Below are positions 51,697 through 60,104 of a stretch of 64,000 nucleotides of DNA, piece by piece. The stretch is from Tardiphaga sp052076105 (GTDB taxonomy: Bacteria; Pseudomonadota; Alphaproteobacteria; Rhizobiales; Xanthobacteraceae). The stretch covers positions 434,001 through 498,000 of the forward strand of contig NZ_CP197245.1 of the NCBI RefSeq assembly GCF_052076105.1, read 5' to 3'. Position 1 is the first letter of the stretch; the number at the start of each line of letters is the position of its first letter. The notes below the pieces were generated by a model. That model was not told where the DNA came from and searched no databases. It saw only the letters and a program-made list of their open reading frames with translations. Both the position numbers and the translations under genes were made by a program.

Positions 51697-52947
51697 TTAC
51701 GGCATCGGCCAGATCGCATCCGCCACCGCAGCCTGCGGCGGGAAGATGGTGACGAATTTGCCACCATTATACTGCAGCAGCACCGGGTCGGCGTTGTTGT
51801 TCTGGCCCATCTCGTCGAACTTGACCTTCGCCCACGGCATGATCGTGCTTTCGCCCGGCATGTCGGTGGCGACCAACGCCTCGCGGATCTTCTCGCCATC
51901 GGTCGACTTGGCGCGATTGATGGCGTCAGCCATCACGATCAGGCCCATGAACTGGCGCGACGAATAGTCGTTGAAGTCCTTGCCGGACTTCTCCTTGAAC
52001 ATCTCGTTGATCTTTCCGACCATCGGGCGCTTGGCAGCGAGATCGAGCGAGAACGAACCACGCGAGATGACGCCCGGGATCTTGTCACCGACCGCGTCAT
52101 ACAGCGCCTTCTCGGAGAAGCCTGCGTCCTGGGCGACGATGTTCTTGGCCTTGTAGCCGAGTTCACCCATGGTCTTGATGAGCAGGATGCCATCGGTGGT
52201 ATAGCTCGACGGCATCAGCACGTCGGCATTGGCGGCCTTGAGCTGCTGCACTTCCGCAGTGAGCGACGGCGAATTGGCGCGATACTTGATGTCGGCGACG
52301 ATCTTGTAACCGCGATCGGCCGCGAGCTTGAGCTGCGCATTGGCCGAGTCAGTGCCGAAGATGGTGTCTTCGTGGAACAGCGCCAGGGTCTCGATCTTCT
52401 GGCCCTTCTTCTTCATCGCATCAAAGAAGTCGAACATCGCCGTCGAGAACATTTCGTCATGCGGCGCAGCGCGGAAGTAATACTTCAAACCGCGGCGATG
52501 CAGGCTCGGCGACGAATTGTCGGCCGACAGGAACGGGATCTGGTAGCGCTCACAGATCTGGCTGACGGTGACGGCAACGGCGCTCTGATAGGTACCGACG
52601 ATGGCCGAAACCTTCTCCTGGGTGATGAGGCGCTCGGCTTCGGCGCGGCCCTTCTGCGGATCAGCCTGATGGTCGGCGAATACGAGACGCACCTTGGCGC
52701 CGCCGAGACCGGTGAAGCCTTCGCCCTTCGCCATCGGCAGCGCGAAATCATAATCCTTGTTGATGATGTCGGCAGCCGTTTCGAAAGCCTTCTGCGCGTC
52801 GACGCCGATTTGCGCACTGGCGCCCGACAGTGGATAGATCACGCCGATCACGACTTCCTTGACCTGCGCGCGCGCAGGCTTGGCGAGAGGCAGCAGCGCT
52901 GCGGAAGCAGCACCACCGAGCAATACGTTTCGGCGAGAAATCGTCAT
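51697..52947 (-). CDS. Liv-type ABC transporter substrate-binding protein, Tat-exported
   Basis: A 416-residue periplasmic binding protein. The N-terminus MTISRRNVLLGGAASAALLP has the twin-arginine SRRNVLL pattern, with cleavage after ARA near residue 28. The type 1 binding fold follows: VVIGVIYPLSGASAQIG, VRLVFADHQADPQKG, LSADNSSPSLHRRGLKYYFR, and VMADAINRAKS. Several LivK-like proteins in this group bind amides, urea or aromatic acids, so the amino acid label is only the family name. First gene of the importer operon. Confidence 0.92.
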   Translation of the reverse strand: MTISRRNVLLGGAASAALLPLAKPARAQVKEVVIGVIYPLSGASAQIGVDAQKAFETAADIINKDYDFALPMAKGEGFTGLGGAKVRLVFADHQADPQKGRAEAERLITQEKVSAIVGTYQSAVAVTVSQICERYQIPFLSADNSSPSLHRRGLKYYFRAAPHDEMFSTAMFDFFDAMKKKGQKIETLALFHEDTIFGTDSANAQLKLAADRGYKIVADIKYRANSPSLTAEVQQLKAANADVLMPSSYTTDGILLIKTMGELGYKAKNIVAQDAGFSEKALYDAVGDKIPGVISRGSFSLDLAAKRPMVGKINEMFKEKSGKDFNDYSSRQFMGLIVMADAINRAKSTDGEKIREALVATDMPGESTIMPWAKVKFDEMGQNNNADPVLLQYNGGKFVTIFPPQAAVADAIWPMP

Positions 52948-53028
52948 GTCTTTGTCCTTTGTGACCGGCGGCTATCGATGAAACTAATCAAGGTTACGGT
53001 AAAGCCCGAAAGATCGGCAAGCTGCTTC

Positions 53029-53847
53029 TTATAAAACAGCCAGATGCTTATTCTTCAGGTCAGTGACGAGCATGACACCCGGCGCATGCGTAATCGCAAA
53101 TGGCACGCGCGCTGCAGCAATGACGGCTTGCGGCGTCACGCCACAGGCCCAGAACACCGGGATTTCATCGTCGTTGATACGCACTGCATCGCCGTAATCA
53201 GGCTTATTGATATCCTTGATGCCGATCGACTGCGGCAGACCCAGATGTACCGGCGCACCATGCACCGCGGGAAAACGCGAGGTGATCTGGACGGCGCGGA
53301 TCGCATCAGCCGGCTTCAGCGGTCGCATCGACACCACCATCGGGCCGGCAAACGGGCCTGCGGATTTGCAGGCGATGTTGGTGCGATACATCGGCACCAG
53401 CACATCCTGCTCGATATGACGGATTGGCAGGTCATCGGCCATCATGGCTTCTTCGAACGAATACGAACATCCGATGACGAAGGACACGAGATCGTCGCGC
53501 CAGTACTTGGTCACCTCGTAAGGTCGATCGATCGCCTCGCCGTCCTTCCAGACGACATATTGCGGAATGTCAGTCCGGATATCGAGATCGAGACCGAGGG
53601 CGGGAATGCTGGGATTGCCCACATCCGACATGCCGATGATCGGGCACGGCTTCGGATTGAGCTGGCAGAAGCGATGGAAGGCCGCGGCCTGCTCCTGGGG
53701 CAGGATCACCAGATTGCCCTGGACGTATCCGGGAGCGACGCCGGCGGTGCTGCCATATTTGCCCGCGCGATATTCGCGGCGGGCAACCACGCTGGGCAAA
53801 TCCGAGGAACGATCACCGCTTTGCTGCGCTGCCGAAGAAATAGCCAT
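53029..53847 (-). CDS. UPF0317 / DUF1445 family protein, putative hydro-lyase or D-glutamate cyclase
   Basis: A 272-residue soluble protein. Features are YRAGKYGSTAGVAPGYVQGNL, NPKPCPIIGMSDVGNPSIPAL, VSFVIGCSYSFEEAMMAD, MVVSMRPLKPADAIRAVQITSRFP and VFWACGVTPQAVIAAARVPFAITHAPG. Mammalian DGLUCY carries a related D-glutamate cyclase domain; in bacteria these genes commonly travel with M20 amidohydrolases, as here. It follows the importer in the minus direction's upstream side and is divergent from LysR. Confidence 0.9.
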   Translation of the reverse strand: MAISSAAQQSGDRSSDLPSVVARREYRAGKYGSTAGVAPGYVQGNLVILPQEQAAAFHRFCQLNPKPCPIIGMSDVGNPSIPALGLDLDIRTDIPQYVVWKDGEAIDRPYEVTKYWRDDLVSFVIGCSYSFEEAMMADDLPIRHIEQDVLVPMYRTNIACKSAGPFAGPMVVSMRPLKPADAIRAVQITSRFPAVHGAPVHLGLPQSIGIKDINKPDYGDAVRINDDEIPVFWACGVTPQAVIAAARVPFAITHAPGVMLVTDLKNKHLAVL

Positions 53848-53932
53848 CTCGCTGTCCTGCCTAATTCTGCCTCGACACGCACTGAAACTCAGGGCTAGTA
53901 TAATGTCTAATCGTTGTTTTTAATCACCGTAC

Positions 53933-53947
53933 ATAAATCTTACTTAT
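53933..53947. promoter_or_regulatory. Candidate LysR box (T-N11-A) before lysR
   Basis: ATAAATCTTACTTAT has ATAA/TTAT arms and a T-N11-A core at 53934-53946. It lies 20 bp before the LysR start in the 119-bp divergent interval with the UPF0317 gene. Position suits autoregulation and control of the divergent gene. Confidence 0.35.
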
Positions 53948-53966
53948 CGAAAGCCGGGTCGTATCC

Positions 53967-54884
53967 ATGGCGGACTTTAAGGCGCTGGAGACTTTTCTCT
54001 GGGTGGTCAATCTCGGAAGCTTCCGCGGCGCCGCCCAGAAGCTCAACACCACTCAGCCGGCGATCTCCCAACGCATCGCGCAACTCGAGCACGAGATGGG
54101 CGTCCGGCTTCTGCAGCGTGACCGCCGTATCGCCTCGCCGACGCCGGCCGGACGGCAGATGCTCGTTTACGCCGAAAAGCTGATCGGCCTGCGCTCGGAG
54201 ATGATGGCGGCAGTTGGCGATCGCTCGGCGATGCGCGGCGTGCTGCGGCTCGGCGTCGCCGAAACCATCGTCCACACTTTGCTGACGCGGCTGATCAAGC
54301 ACGTCAACATCTCGTATCCGAACTTGTCGCTCGAAATCGAGGTCGATATCACGCCGAACCTGAACGCGCGCCTGCAGGCACAGGAGATCGATCTCGCTTT
54401 CGTGCTCGGACCGCTTTCAACATCCAACATTCGCAACCGCGTGCTGTGCGACTACCCGGTCGGTTTTCTCGCCAGCCCCTCACTCGGGCTCGGCAACGAT
54501 CTGCTCTCGATCCACGATCTCGCGAAATTTCCCATCATCACCTTCTCGCGCAAGACCCGGCCCTACGAGATCGCGCGCTCGTTGTTCAACCGGCCCGACC
54601 TGCCACCGATCCGGCTGCACGCCAGCGCGTCCCTGTCTACCGTGATGCACATGGCAATTGATGGCTTAGGCATCGCACTGATCCCGACAGCCATCATCGA
54701 GAACGAACTCGCGGACGGACGCCTGCAATTGCTCAATACCGACCTGCAGCTCCAGCCGCTGACGTTTTCGGCAAGCTGGCTCGCCTCACCTGACACGGCC
54801 GCGATCGAACTCGTCGCAGGCATTGCTGCGCAACTGGCGCAGAACAGCCCATTGGTTGACGTGCCGGCATCGTCGGGTCATTGA
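53967..54884 (+). CDS. LysR family transcriptional regulator
   Basis: A 305-residue LTTR. The N-terminal helix-turn-helix is ALETFLWVVNLGSFRGAAQKL then TTQPAISQRIAQLEHEMG, followed by a linker helix. The effector domain of two alpha/beta subdomains starts near GVLRLGVAETIVHTLL. It starts at ATG 53967. It is divergent from UPF0317 and upstream of the M20 hydrolase by 40 bp, so likely controls both directions. Confidence 0.94.
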   Translation: MADFKALETFLWVVNLGSFRGAAQKLNTTQPAISQRIAQLEHEMGVRLLQRDRRIASPTPAGRQMLVYAEKLIGLRSEMMAAVGDRSAMRGVLRLGVAETIVHTLLTRLIKHVNISYPNLSLEIEVDITPNLNARLQAQEIDLAFVLGPLSTSNIRNRVLCDYPVGFLASPSLGLGNDLLSIHDLAKFPIITFSRKTRPYEIARSLFNRPDLPPIRLHASASLSTVMHMAIDGLGIALIPTAIIENELADGRLQLLNTDLQLQPLTFSASWLASPDTAAIELVAGIAAQLAQNSPLVDVPASSGH

Positions 54885-54924
54885 AAAACAGACCTCTTCA
54901 ACACAAACTTTCGGGACAGACCGC

Positions 54925-56172
54925 ATGACCAAGCTTGGTGACAACCTCAAAATCGATTCCGCGCGGCTCTGGGACACCATCAATGAGACGGCGGAGTTCG
55001 GCGGCACACCGAAAGGTGGTGTGAGACGTCTCACACTCGGGCCGGAAGACAAGCTGGTGCGCAACTGGTTTCGCAAAGCCTGCGAGGACGCCGGCCTGGA
55101 AGTGCAAATCGATGCCCTTGGCTCCATGTTCGCGTTGCGCAAGGGCCGCGACATGTCGAAGGCCCCGATCGGCATCGGCTCTCATCTCGACACCCAGCCG
55201 ACCGGCGGCAAGTTCGACGGCATTCTCGGCGTACTCGGCGCGCTTGAAGTTGTGCGTACGCTGAACGATGCCGGCATTGAAACCGAGATGCCGATCTGCA
55301 TCGCCAACTGGACCAATGAAGAGGGTTCGCGCTTTGCGCCGGCGATGATGGCCTCCGCCGCCTATGTCGGCGACTTCACCACCGACGATATTCTCTCGCG
55401 CAGGGACCATGATGGCGTAACCGTCGGCGAAGCGCTCGACTCCATCGGCTATCGCGGCGACGTCGCTGTCGGCACGCAGAAATTCTCCGGCTTCGTCGAA
55501 CTGCATATCGAGCAGGGACCGATACTCGAAGCTGAAAGCAAGACCATCGGCGTGGTTGATTCCGGCCAGGGCGTGCTGTGGTTCGACGGCAAGATCACCG
55601 GCTTCGAGAGCCATGCCGGCTCAACCCCGATGCCGCTGCGCAAGGATGCGCTGGCGACGCTGTCCGAAATCGTGCTCGCCACCGAGCGCGTCGTCAGCAA
55701 CATCGGTGCGCTTGGCACCATCGGCGAAGCCGTGATCGCCAATCCATCGCGCAACGTGATCCCCGGCGAGATCGCCTTCACCATGGATCTGCGCAGTGCC
55801 GATGCCGGCAAGCTCGAGGCCATCGAAAAGGGCGTGCGCGATGCCATCAAGGAAATCGCCGCGCATCGCAAGGTCGACGTCGCCTTCGACAAGGTCTGGC
55901 ACAAGCCGCCGACGCATTTCAACAAGGACTTCGTCAGTGCGGTCGAAACGGCGGCGACGTCGCTTGGCTACTCGCATCGCCGCATCACCTCGGGCGCCGG
56001 CCATGATGCCTGCAATCTCAACAACATCATGCCGACCGCGATGGTGTTTATCCCGAGCAAGGACGGCATCAGCCATAACGAGCTCGAGAGCTCGACGCAG
56101 GATGACTGCGCCGCAGGCGCCAATGTATTGATGCATACGGTGCTGGCGCTCGCCGGCGTCGCATCGAAGTAA
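54925..56172 (+). CDS. M20 family Zn-dependent hydrolase, N-carbamoyl-amino acid hydrolase/allantoate amidohydrolase type
   Basis: A 415-residue di-metal peptidase-fold enzyme. Metal ligands lie in IGSHLDTQPTGGKFDG and NWTNEEGSRFAP; the dimerisation lid begins near FVELHIEQGPILE, and SGAGHDACNLNNIMPTAMVFIP closes the site. GESHAG-type FESHAGSTPMPLRKDAL is characteristic of HyuC/AmaB proteins. It releases amino acid, CO2 and ammonia from N-carbamoyl amino acids or related ureides. ATG 54925 is 40 bp after lysR; the next gene starts 19 bp downstream. Confidence 0.92.
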   Translation: MTKLGDNLKIDSARLWDTINETAEFGGTPKGGVRRLTLGPEDKLVRNWFRKACEDAGLEVQIDALGSMFALRKGRDMSKAPIGIGSHLDTQPTGGKFDGILGVLGALEVVRTLNDAGIETEMPICIANWTNEEGSRFAPAMMASAAYVGDFTTDDILSRRDHDGVTVGEALDSIGYRGDVAVGTQKFSGFVELHIEQGPILEAESKTIGVVDSGQGVLWFDGKITGFESHAGSTPMPLRKDALATLSEIVLATERVVSNIGALGTIGEAVIANPSRNVIPGEIAFTMDLRSADAGKLEAIEKGVRDAIKEIAAHRKVDVAFDKVWHKPPTHFNKDFVSAVETAATSLGYSHRRITSGAGHDACNLNNIMPTAMVFIPSKDGISHNELESSTQDDCAAGANVLMHTVLALAGVASK

Positions 56173-56191
56173 CGAGAGACAGGGGACAAGA

Positions 56192-57100
56192 ATGCGGGGC
56201 GTATTCGTCGATGCCAGTGAAGAACTAGCGAAGATCCTGGAACGGCTGACACAGCCGGGTGACATCGCGATCAAGATCAATCGCGATGAAGACATCAAGC
56301 CCGCCGACCTGCCCGGCGTGCTGGATGGGGCCGAGATCGCTATCGTCGACCACACCTATCTGCCGACCGACGTGGCCAAACAGTGCATCGGCCTGAAGCA
56401 TGTCGTGTTTCTCGGTACCGGCGCGCGCAGCTATATGCATATCGAGGAGCTTGCTGCGCTGGGGATCGAGGTGCATCTGATCCGCGGCTACGGCGACACC
56501 GCCGTCGCCGAATGCGCCGTCGCACATATGTGGGCTGCAGCGCGTGGCCTTGCTCAGCAAGACCGTGAGATGCGGGCCGGCAACTGGCTGCGCGATGAAA
56601 GCATGGAACTGACGGGCAAGACCATCGGCCTGATCGGCTTCGGCGGCATCGCCGCGGAGGTCGCACGCATCACGCTCGGCTCGGGCATGAAGGTGCTGGC
56701 CTGGAATCGCTCGCCGAAGTCCCATCCTGGTGTGGAATTCACAGACATGGAGACAGTGCTGGCCAAGAGCGACGTCATCTCGATCCATCTGTTGCTGAAC
56801 GACGAGACCCGCGGCATGATCACCCGCGAGCGCATCGGCCAGATGAAGAAGGGCGCCATCCTCGTCAACACCGCGCGCGGCGCTGTGGTCGATGAAGCGG
56901 CGATGATCGATGCGCTGCGCTCCGGCCATCTGCGCCATGCCGGTCTCGACGTTTTCGATATCGAGCCGTTGCCGGCAGGCCATGTGCTGACGACGATCCC
57001 GAACGTGACGCTATCGGCGCATTCTGCCTTCCGGACGCCGGAGGCGAGCATCAATCTGATCGCCGCGGCGTGGAAGCATTGCCGACGGATTGCTGCCTAA
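56192..57100 (+). CDS. D-isomer-specific 2-hydroxyacid dehydrogenase
   Basis: A 302-residue NAD(P)-dependent enzyme. The nucleotide loop is IGLIGFGGIAAEVARI. The catalytic Arg is in VNTARGAVVDE, the Glu in GLDVFDIEPLPAGH, and the His in LSAHSAFRTPEAS. It interconverts D-2-hydroxy and 2-keto acids. It starts at ATG 56192, co-directional with the M20 hydrolase, so it may process the keto acid formed from the released amino acid. Confidence 0.92.
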   Translation: MRGVFVDASEELAKILERLTQPGDIAIKINRDEDIKPADLPGVLDGAEIAIVDHTYLPTDVAKQCIGLKHVVFLGTGARSYMHIEELAALGIEVHLIRGYGDTAVAECAVAHMWAAARGLAQQDREMRAGNWLRDESMELTGKTIGLIGFGGIAAEVARITLGSGMKVLAWNRSPKSHPGVEFTDMETVLAKSDVISIHLLLNDETRGMITRERIGQMKKGAILVNTARGAVVDEAAMIDALRSGHLRHAGLDVFDIEPLPAGHVLTTIPNVTLSAHSAFRTPEASINLIAAAWKHCRRIAA

Positions 57101-57121
57101 CCTTCGAGCCGTCCTGAAACG

Positions 57122-57151
57122 AAAATGCCCGGCATGAAGCCGGGCATTTTT
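57122..57151. terminator. Bidirectional rho-independent terminator
   Basis: AAAATGCCCGGC and GCCGGGCATTTT pair around a 5-nt loop (ATGAA), with T-runs on both strands. It lies between the convergent 2-hydroxyacid dehydrogenase (ends 57100) and TtuC-type (ends 57171) genes. Confidence 0.9.
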
Positions 57152-57170
57152 GCGCGTCGGTGGCGCAAAC

Positions 57171-58247
57171 TTATTCGATCATCTCCGCGACGGCCTTGCC
57201 GCACGCGCCCGTATCGGCCTGACCACCGAGATCACGCGTGCGCAGCGTCCTTTCGCCAAGCGTGCGTTCGATCGCCTTGACGATGGAATCCGCAGCTTGC
57301 TTCTCGCCGAGATGCTCCAGCATCATCGCGCCAGACCAGATCATGCCGATCGGATTGGCGATGCCCTGCCCCGCGATATCCGGCGCCGAGCCATGCACGG
57401 GCTCGAACACCGACGGGAAATCGCCGGTCGGATTGATATTGCCGGAGGGCGCAATGCCGATCGTGCCCGTGCAGGCCGGGCCTAGATCGGACAGGATGTC
57501 GCCGAACAGATTGGACGCCACCACGACGTCGAACCAGTCCGGATGCATCACGAAATTCGCGGTGAGAATGTCGATGTGATACTGATCCCACTTCACGTCG
57601 GGATAGTTCTGGCCCATCGCCTTCACGCGTTCGTCCCAATAGGGCATCGTGATCGAGATGCCGTTAGACTTGGTTGCCGAGGTCAGGTGCTTCTTCGGCC
57701 GCGACTGGGCAAGATCGAACGCGAATTTCAAGATGCGGTCGACGCCGGTGCGGGTCATCACCGTCTGCTGGGTGACGAATTCCCGGTCGGTGTCCGGGAA
57801 CATGCGGCCGCCCACGGATGAATATTCACCCTCGGTGTTTTCACGGACCACCCAGAAGTCGATGTCACCGGGCTTGCGGCCCGCCAGCGGACACGGCACG
57901 CCGGGCATCAGGCGCACCGGGCGCAGATTGACGTATTGATCGAATTCGCGGCGGAACTTGATCAGCGAGCCCCACAACGAAATGTGATCTGGAATTTTCG
58001 CCGGCAGGCCGACGGCGCCGAAATAGATCGCGTCGTGCTTGCCGATCTGCGCCTTCCAGTCGTCGGGCATCATCTGGCCGTGCTTCTCGTAATAGTCGTA
58101 GGACGAGAAGTCGTAGTGATCGAAATGCACCTTCACGCGATGCTTTTTCGCTGCCGCTTCAAGGACGCGCAGGCCTTCCGGCATGACTTCCTTGCCGATG
58201 CCGTCGCCGGGGATGACCGCGATCCGGTATTCTTTTTGTGCGCTCAC
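57171..58247 (-). CDS. ttuC: Tartrate dehydrogenase/decarboxylase (D-malate dehydrogenase) type enzyme
   Basis: A 358-residue member of the isocitrate/isopropylmalate dehydrogenase superfamily. It has IAVIPGDGIGKEVMPEGLRVL, ISLWGSLIKFRREFDQYVNLRPVRLMPG (substrate Arg set), WVVRENTEGEYSSVGGR and SNLFGDILSDLGPACTGTIGIAPS. This combination marks the TtuC/DmlA group, acting on tartrate, D-malate or 3-isopropylmalate-like acids with NAD and Mn/Mg. The start is GTG 58247 with AAGGAAA upstream; the open frame to 58394 is non-native. The sugar-acid genes nearby suit a tartrate or malate role. Confidence 0.9.
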   Translation of the reverse strand: MSAQKEYRIAVIPGDGIGKEVMPEGLRVLEAAAKKHRVKVHFDHYDFSSYDYYEKHGQMMPDDWKAQIGKHDAIYFGAVGLPAKIPDHISLWGSLIKFRREFDQYVNLRPVRLMPGVPCPLAGRKPGDIDFWVVRENTEGEYSSVGGRMFPDTDREFVTQQTVMTRTGVDRILKFAFDLAQSRPKKHLTSATKSNGISITMPYWDERVKAMGQNYPDVKWDQYHIDILTANFVMHPDWFDVVVASNLFGDILSDLGPACTGTIGIAPSGNINPTGDFPSVFEPVHGSAPDIAGQGIANPIGMIWSGAMMLEHLGEKQAADSIVKAIERTLGERTLRTRDLGGQADTGACGKAVAEMIE

Positions 58248-58392
58248 GTGAGGTTTCCTTCGCCGGTAATTCTCCTTGCAGATGTGGACCAATCCAGGCC
58301 CGCGATCAACGCTGCACTGCAATGTTGACCGCTTTTGCCGCGGGGGCCTAATTCTGTCCGAGCCACTCCTCCCTGCAATCCAGAGGCATTCC

Positions 58393-59172
58393 ATGGATCT
58401 TCATCTGCGCGGCAAACGTGTCTTGATTACAGGCGCATCCAAGGGCATCGGCGCGGCGGCCGCGGAAGCCTTTGCGGAAGAAGGCTGCGATCTCCGCCTC
58501 GCCGCCCGCAATGTGGAGCAGATGCAGGCGCTGGCGGACCGGCTACGGTCCAGCCACCAGATCGACGTCGCCGTGCATGGCGTGGATCTGCGCAAGCCGG
58601 ATGACCTCGCCGCACTGGCGGCGGCCGCCGGCGATATCGACATTCTCGTCAACAATGCCGGCGATATTCCCGGCGGATCGCTCGACAAGATCGACGAGCC
58701 GACATGGCGTCATGCCTGGGATCTCAAGGTGTTCGGCTTCATCAATCTGACACGGCTGGTCTATGCGCAGATGAAGGCCCGCGGCCATGGCGTGATCGTC
58801 AACGACATCGGGGCTGCCGGCGAAAAGTTCGATGCCAATTATATCTGCGGCAGCGCCGGCAACGCCGCGCTGATGGCGTTTACCCGTGCGCTGGGCGGCA
58901 AGAGTCTGAAGGACAATATCCGCGTTGTCGGCATCAATCCCGGCCCGGTGGAGACGGAGCGCCACATCACGCTGATGAAGACGCGCGCCAAGACCCAGTT
59001 GGGCGACGAGAACCGCTTCCGGGAATTGCAGCAGGGCCTGCCACTCGGCCGCGCCGCCAAGCCCCGCGAGATCGCAGACATGATGACGTTTCTGGCGTCC
59101 GACCGCGCAGGCTATACGACCGGCGTGATCTATACGGTGGATGGCGGTTACAGCGCCGGCTGGGGCAACTAG
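58393..59172 (+). CDS. SDR-fold protein lacking the catalytic Ser-Tyr-Lys
   Basis: A 259-residue short-chain dehydrogenase-like protein. The cofactor part is intact (LITGASKGIGAAAAEAF, DILVNNAGDIPGG). In the active-site region it reads GVIVNDIGAAGEKFDANYICGSAGNAALMAFTRAL: the Ser position is Asp/Ile, and aligning NAALMAFTRAL with the usual KAAL puts Asn157 where Lys is expected and Gly at the Tyr position. INPGPVETER and YTVDGGYSAGWGN complete the fold. It starts at ATG 58393, divergent from ttuC. It may use another mechanism or be a binding protein. Confidence 0.85.
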   Translation: MDLHLRGKRVLITGASKGIGAAAAEAFAEEGCDLRLAARNVEQMQALADRLRSSHQIDVAVHGVDLRKPDDLAALAAAAGDIDILVNNAGDIPGGSLDKIDEPTWRHAWDLKVFGFINLTRLVYAQMKARGHGVIVNDIGAAGEKFDANYICGSAGNAALMAFTRALGGKSLKDNIRVVGINPGPVETERHITLMKTRAKTQLGDENRFRELQQGLPLGRAAKPREIADMMTFLASDRAGYTTGVIYTVDGGYSAGWGN

Positions 59173-59188
59173 TGCCGCGATCGGCGCG

Positions 59189-60100
59189 CTAGCTCAGCGC
59201 GCCGGCATGCACCCACCACAATGGGTGGGCGAGCTGGATGACGCCGGCCGCGCGCTGCGCATCAGTGTCGTTGCCGAACAGCGCAAAGCAGGTCGCGCCG
59301 GAACCGGACATCCGCGCCAGTCTGACACCTTCGGCCGCACCAAGCACTGACAGAACTTCGCCGATGACCGGCTCGATCTTCAGCGCGGGGGCTTCGAGGT
59401 CGTTGGTACCGGCATGCAGAGCATCGATGTAGGCATCGAGAGAAGCCCCCTCGTTTGGCCAGGTTGGCCCCTTCAGCACATCTTTCACACCGGCGCGCAG
59501 TTCGCCATTCTTCAGACCGAGTTCCTTGAAGACGTCCTTGGTCGCCACCGGCACGCGCGGATTGACCATCACGCAGGGCAAACGCGGCAGGCTGAGCGGC
59601 AGCAGGTTTTCGCCCACGCCGGTCATCACACAGGCGCGCGACTGCACGCAGACCGGCACATCGGCACCGGTCAGGCGTGCCACTTCGAGCACGCGCGGAT
59701 CGTCCATTTCGAGATTATTGGCGCGTACCAGCAGGCGCAGAGCGGCAGCAGCATCCGCCGAGCCACCGCCGATGCCCGCAGCCACGGGCAACTGCTTGTC
59801 GAGCGCGAAGGTGCCGAAGGTCAATCCCTCGACGCGCTCACCCAGCAGGCGAGCTGCCTTGATGACGAGATTGTCGGCAGTGTCGCCGCATTCCTGCGCG
59901 CGCGGGCCGGTCGCGATCAGCGACAGGTCGCCGCCAGCATCCAGCGTCAATCTGTCCGCGCAATCGGCAAAGGCCACGACGCTTACAAGATCATGATAGC
60001 CATCGGGCCGACGGCCAATTACGCGCAGCGTCAGATTGACCTTGGCGCGCGCCTCTTCTTCGAGAACCGGCTTCACGGAGCCGGCCATATCCCCCGTCAT
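59189..60100 (-). CDS. ispE: 4-diphosphocytidyl-2-C-methyl-D-erythritol kinase
   Basis: A 303-residue GHMP kinase of the MEP isoprenoid pathway, phosphorylating CDP-ME at the 2-hydroxyl. EEARAKVNLTLRVIGRRPDGYHDL is the substrate-binding N-terminus, LPVAAGIGGGSADAAAALR the ATP-binding GHMP motif, and RMSGSGATCFALF the C-terminal glycine-rich motif. It starts at ATG 60100 (or 60088), 4 bp after the TPR gene stop, as commonly seen in related genomes. Confidence 0.96.
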   Translation of the reverse strand: MTGDMAGSVKPVLEEEARAKVNLTLRVIGRRPDGYHDLVSVVAFADCADRLTLDAGGDLSLIATGPRAQECGDTADNLVIKAARLLGERVEGLTFGTFALDKQLPVAAGIGGGSADAAAALRLLVRANNLEMDDPRVLEVARLTGADVPVCVQSRACVMTGVGENLLPLSLPRLPCVMVNPRVPVATKDVFKELGLKNGELRAGVKDVLKGPTWPNEGASLDAYIDALHAGTNDLEAPALKIEPVIGEVLSVLGAAEGVRLARMSGSGATCFALFGNDTDAQRAAGVIQLAHPLWWVHAGALS

Positions 60101-60104
60101 CAGA

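Noticed and set aside
51517..53034. A 505-codon open frame on the plus strand.
   Set aside because: Antisense of the Liv binding protein and reads through the palindromic repeat.
53899..53904. TATAAT considered as a -10 box for lysR.
   Set aside because: No matching -35 at 16-18 bp; alphaproteobacterial promoters are not reliably called this way.
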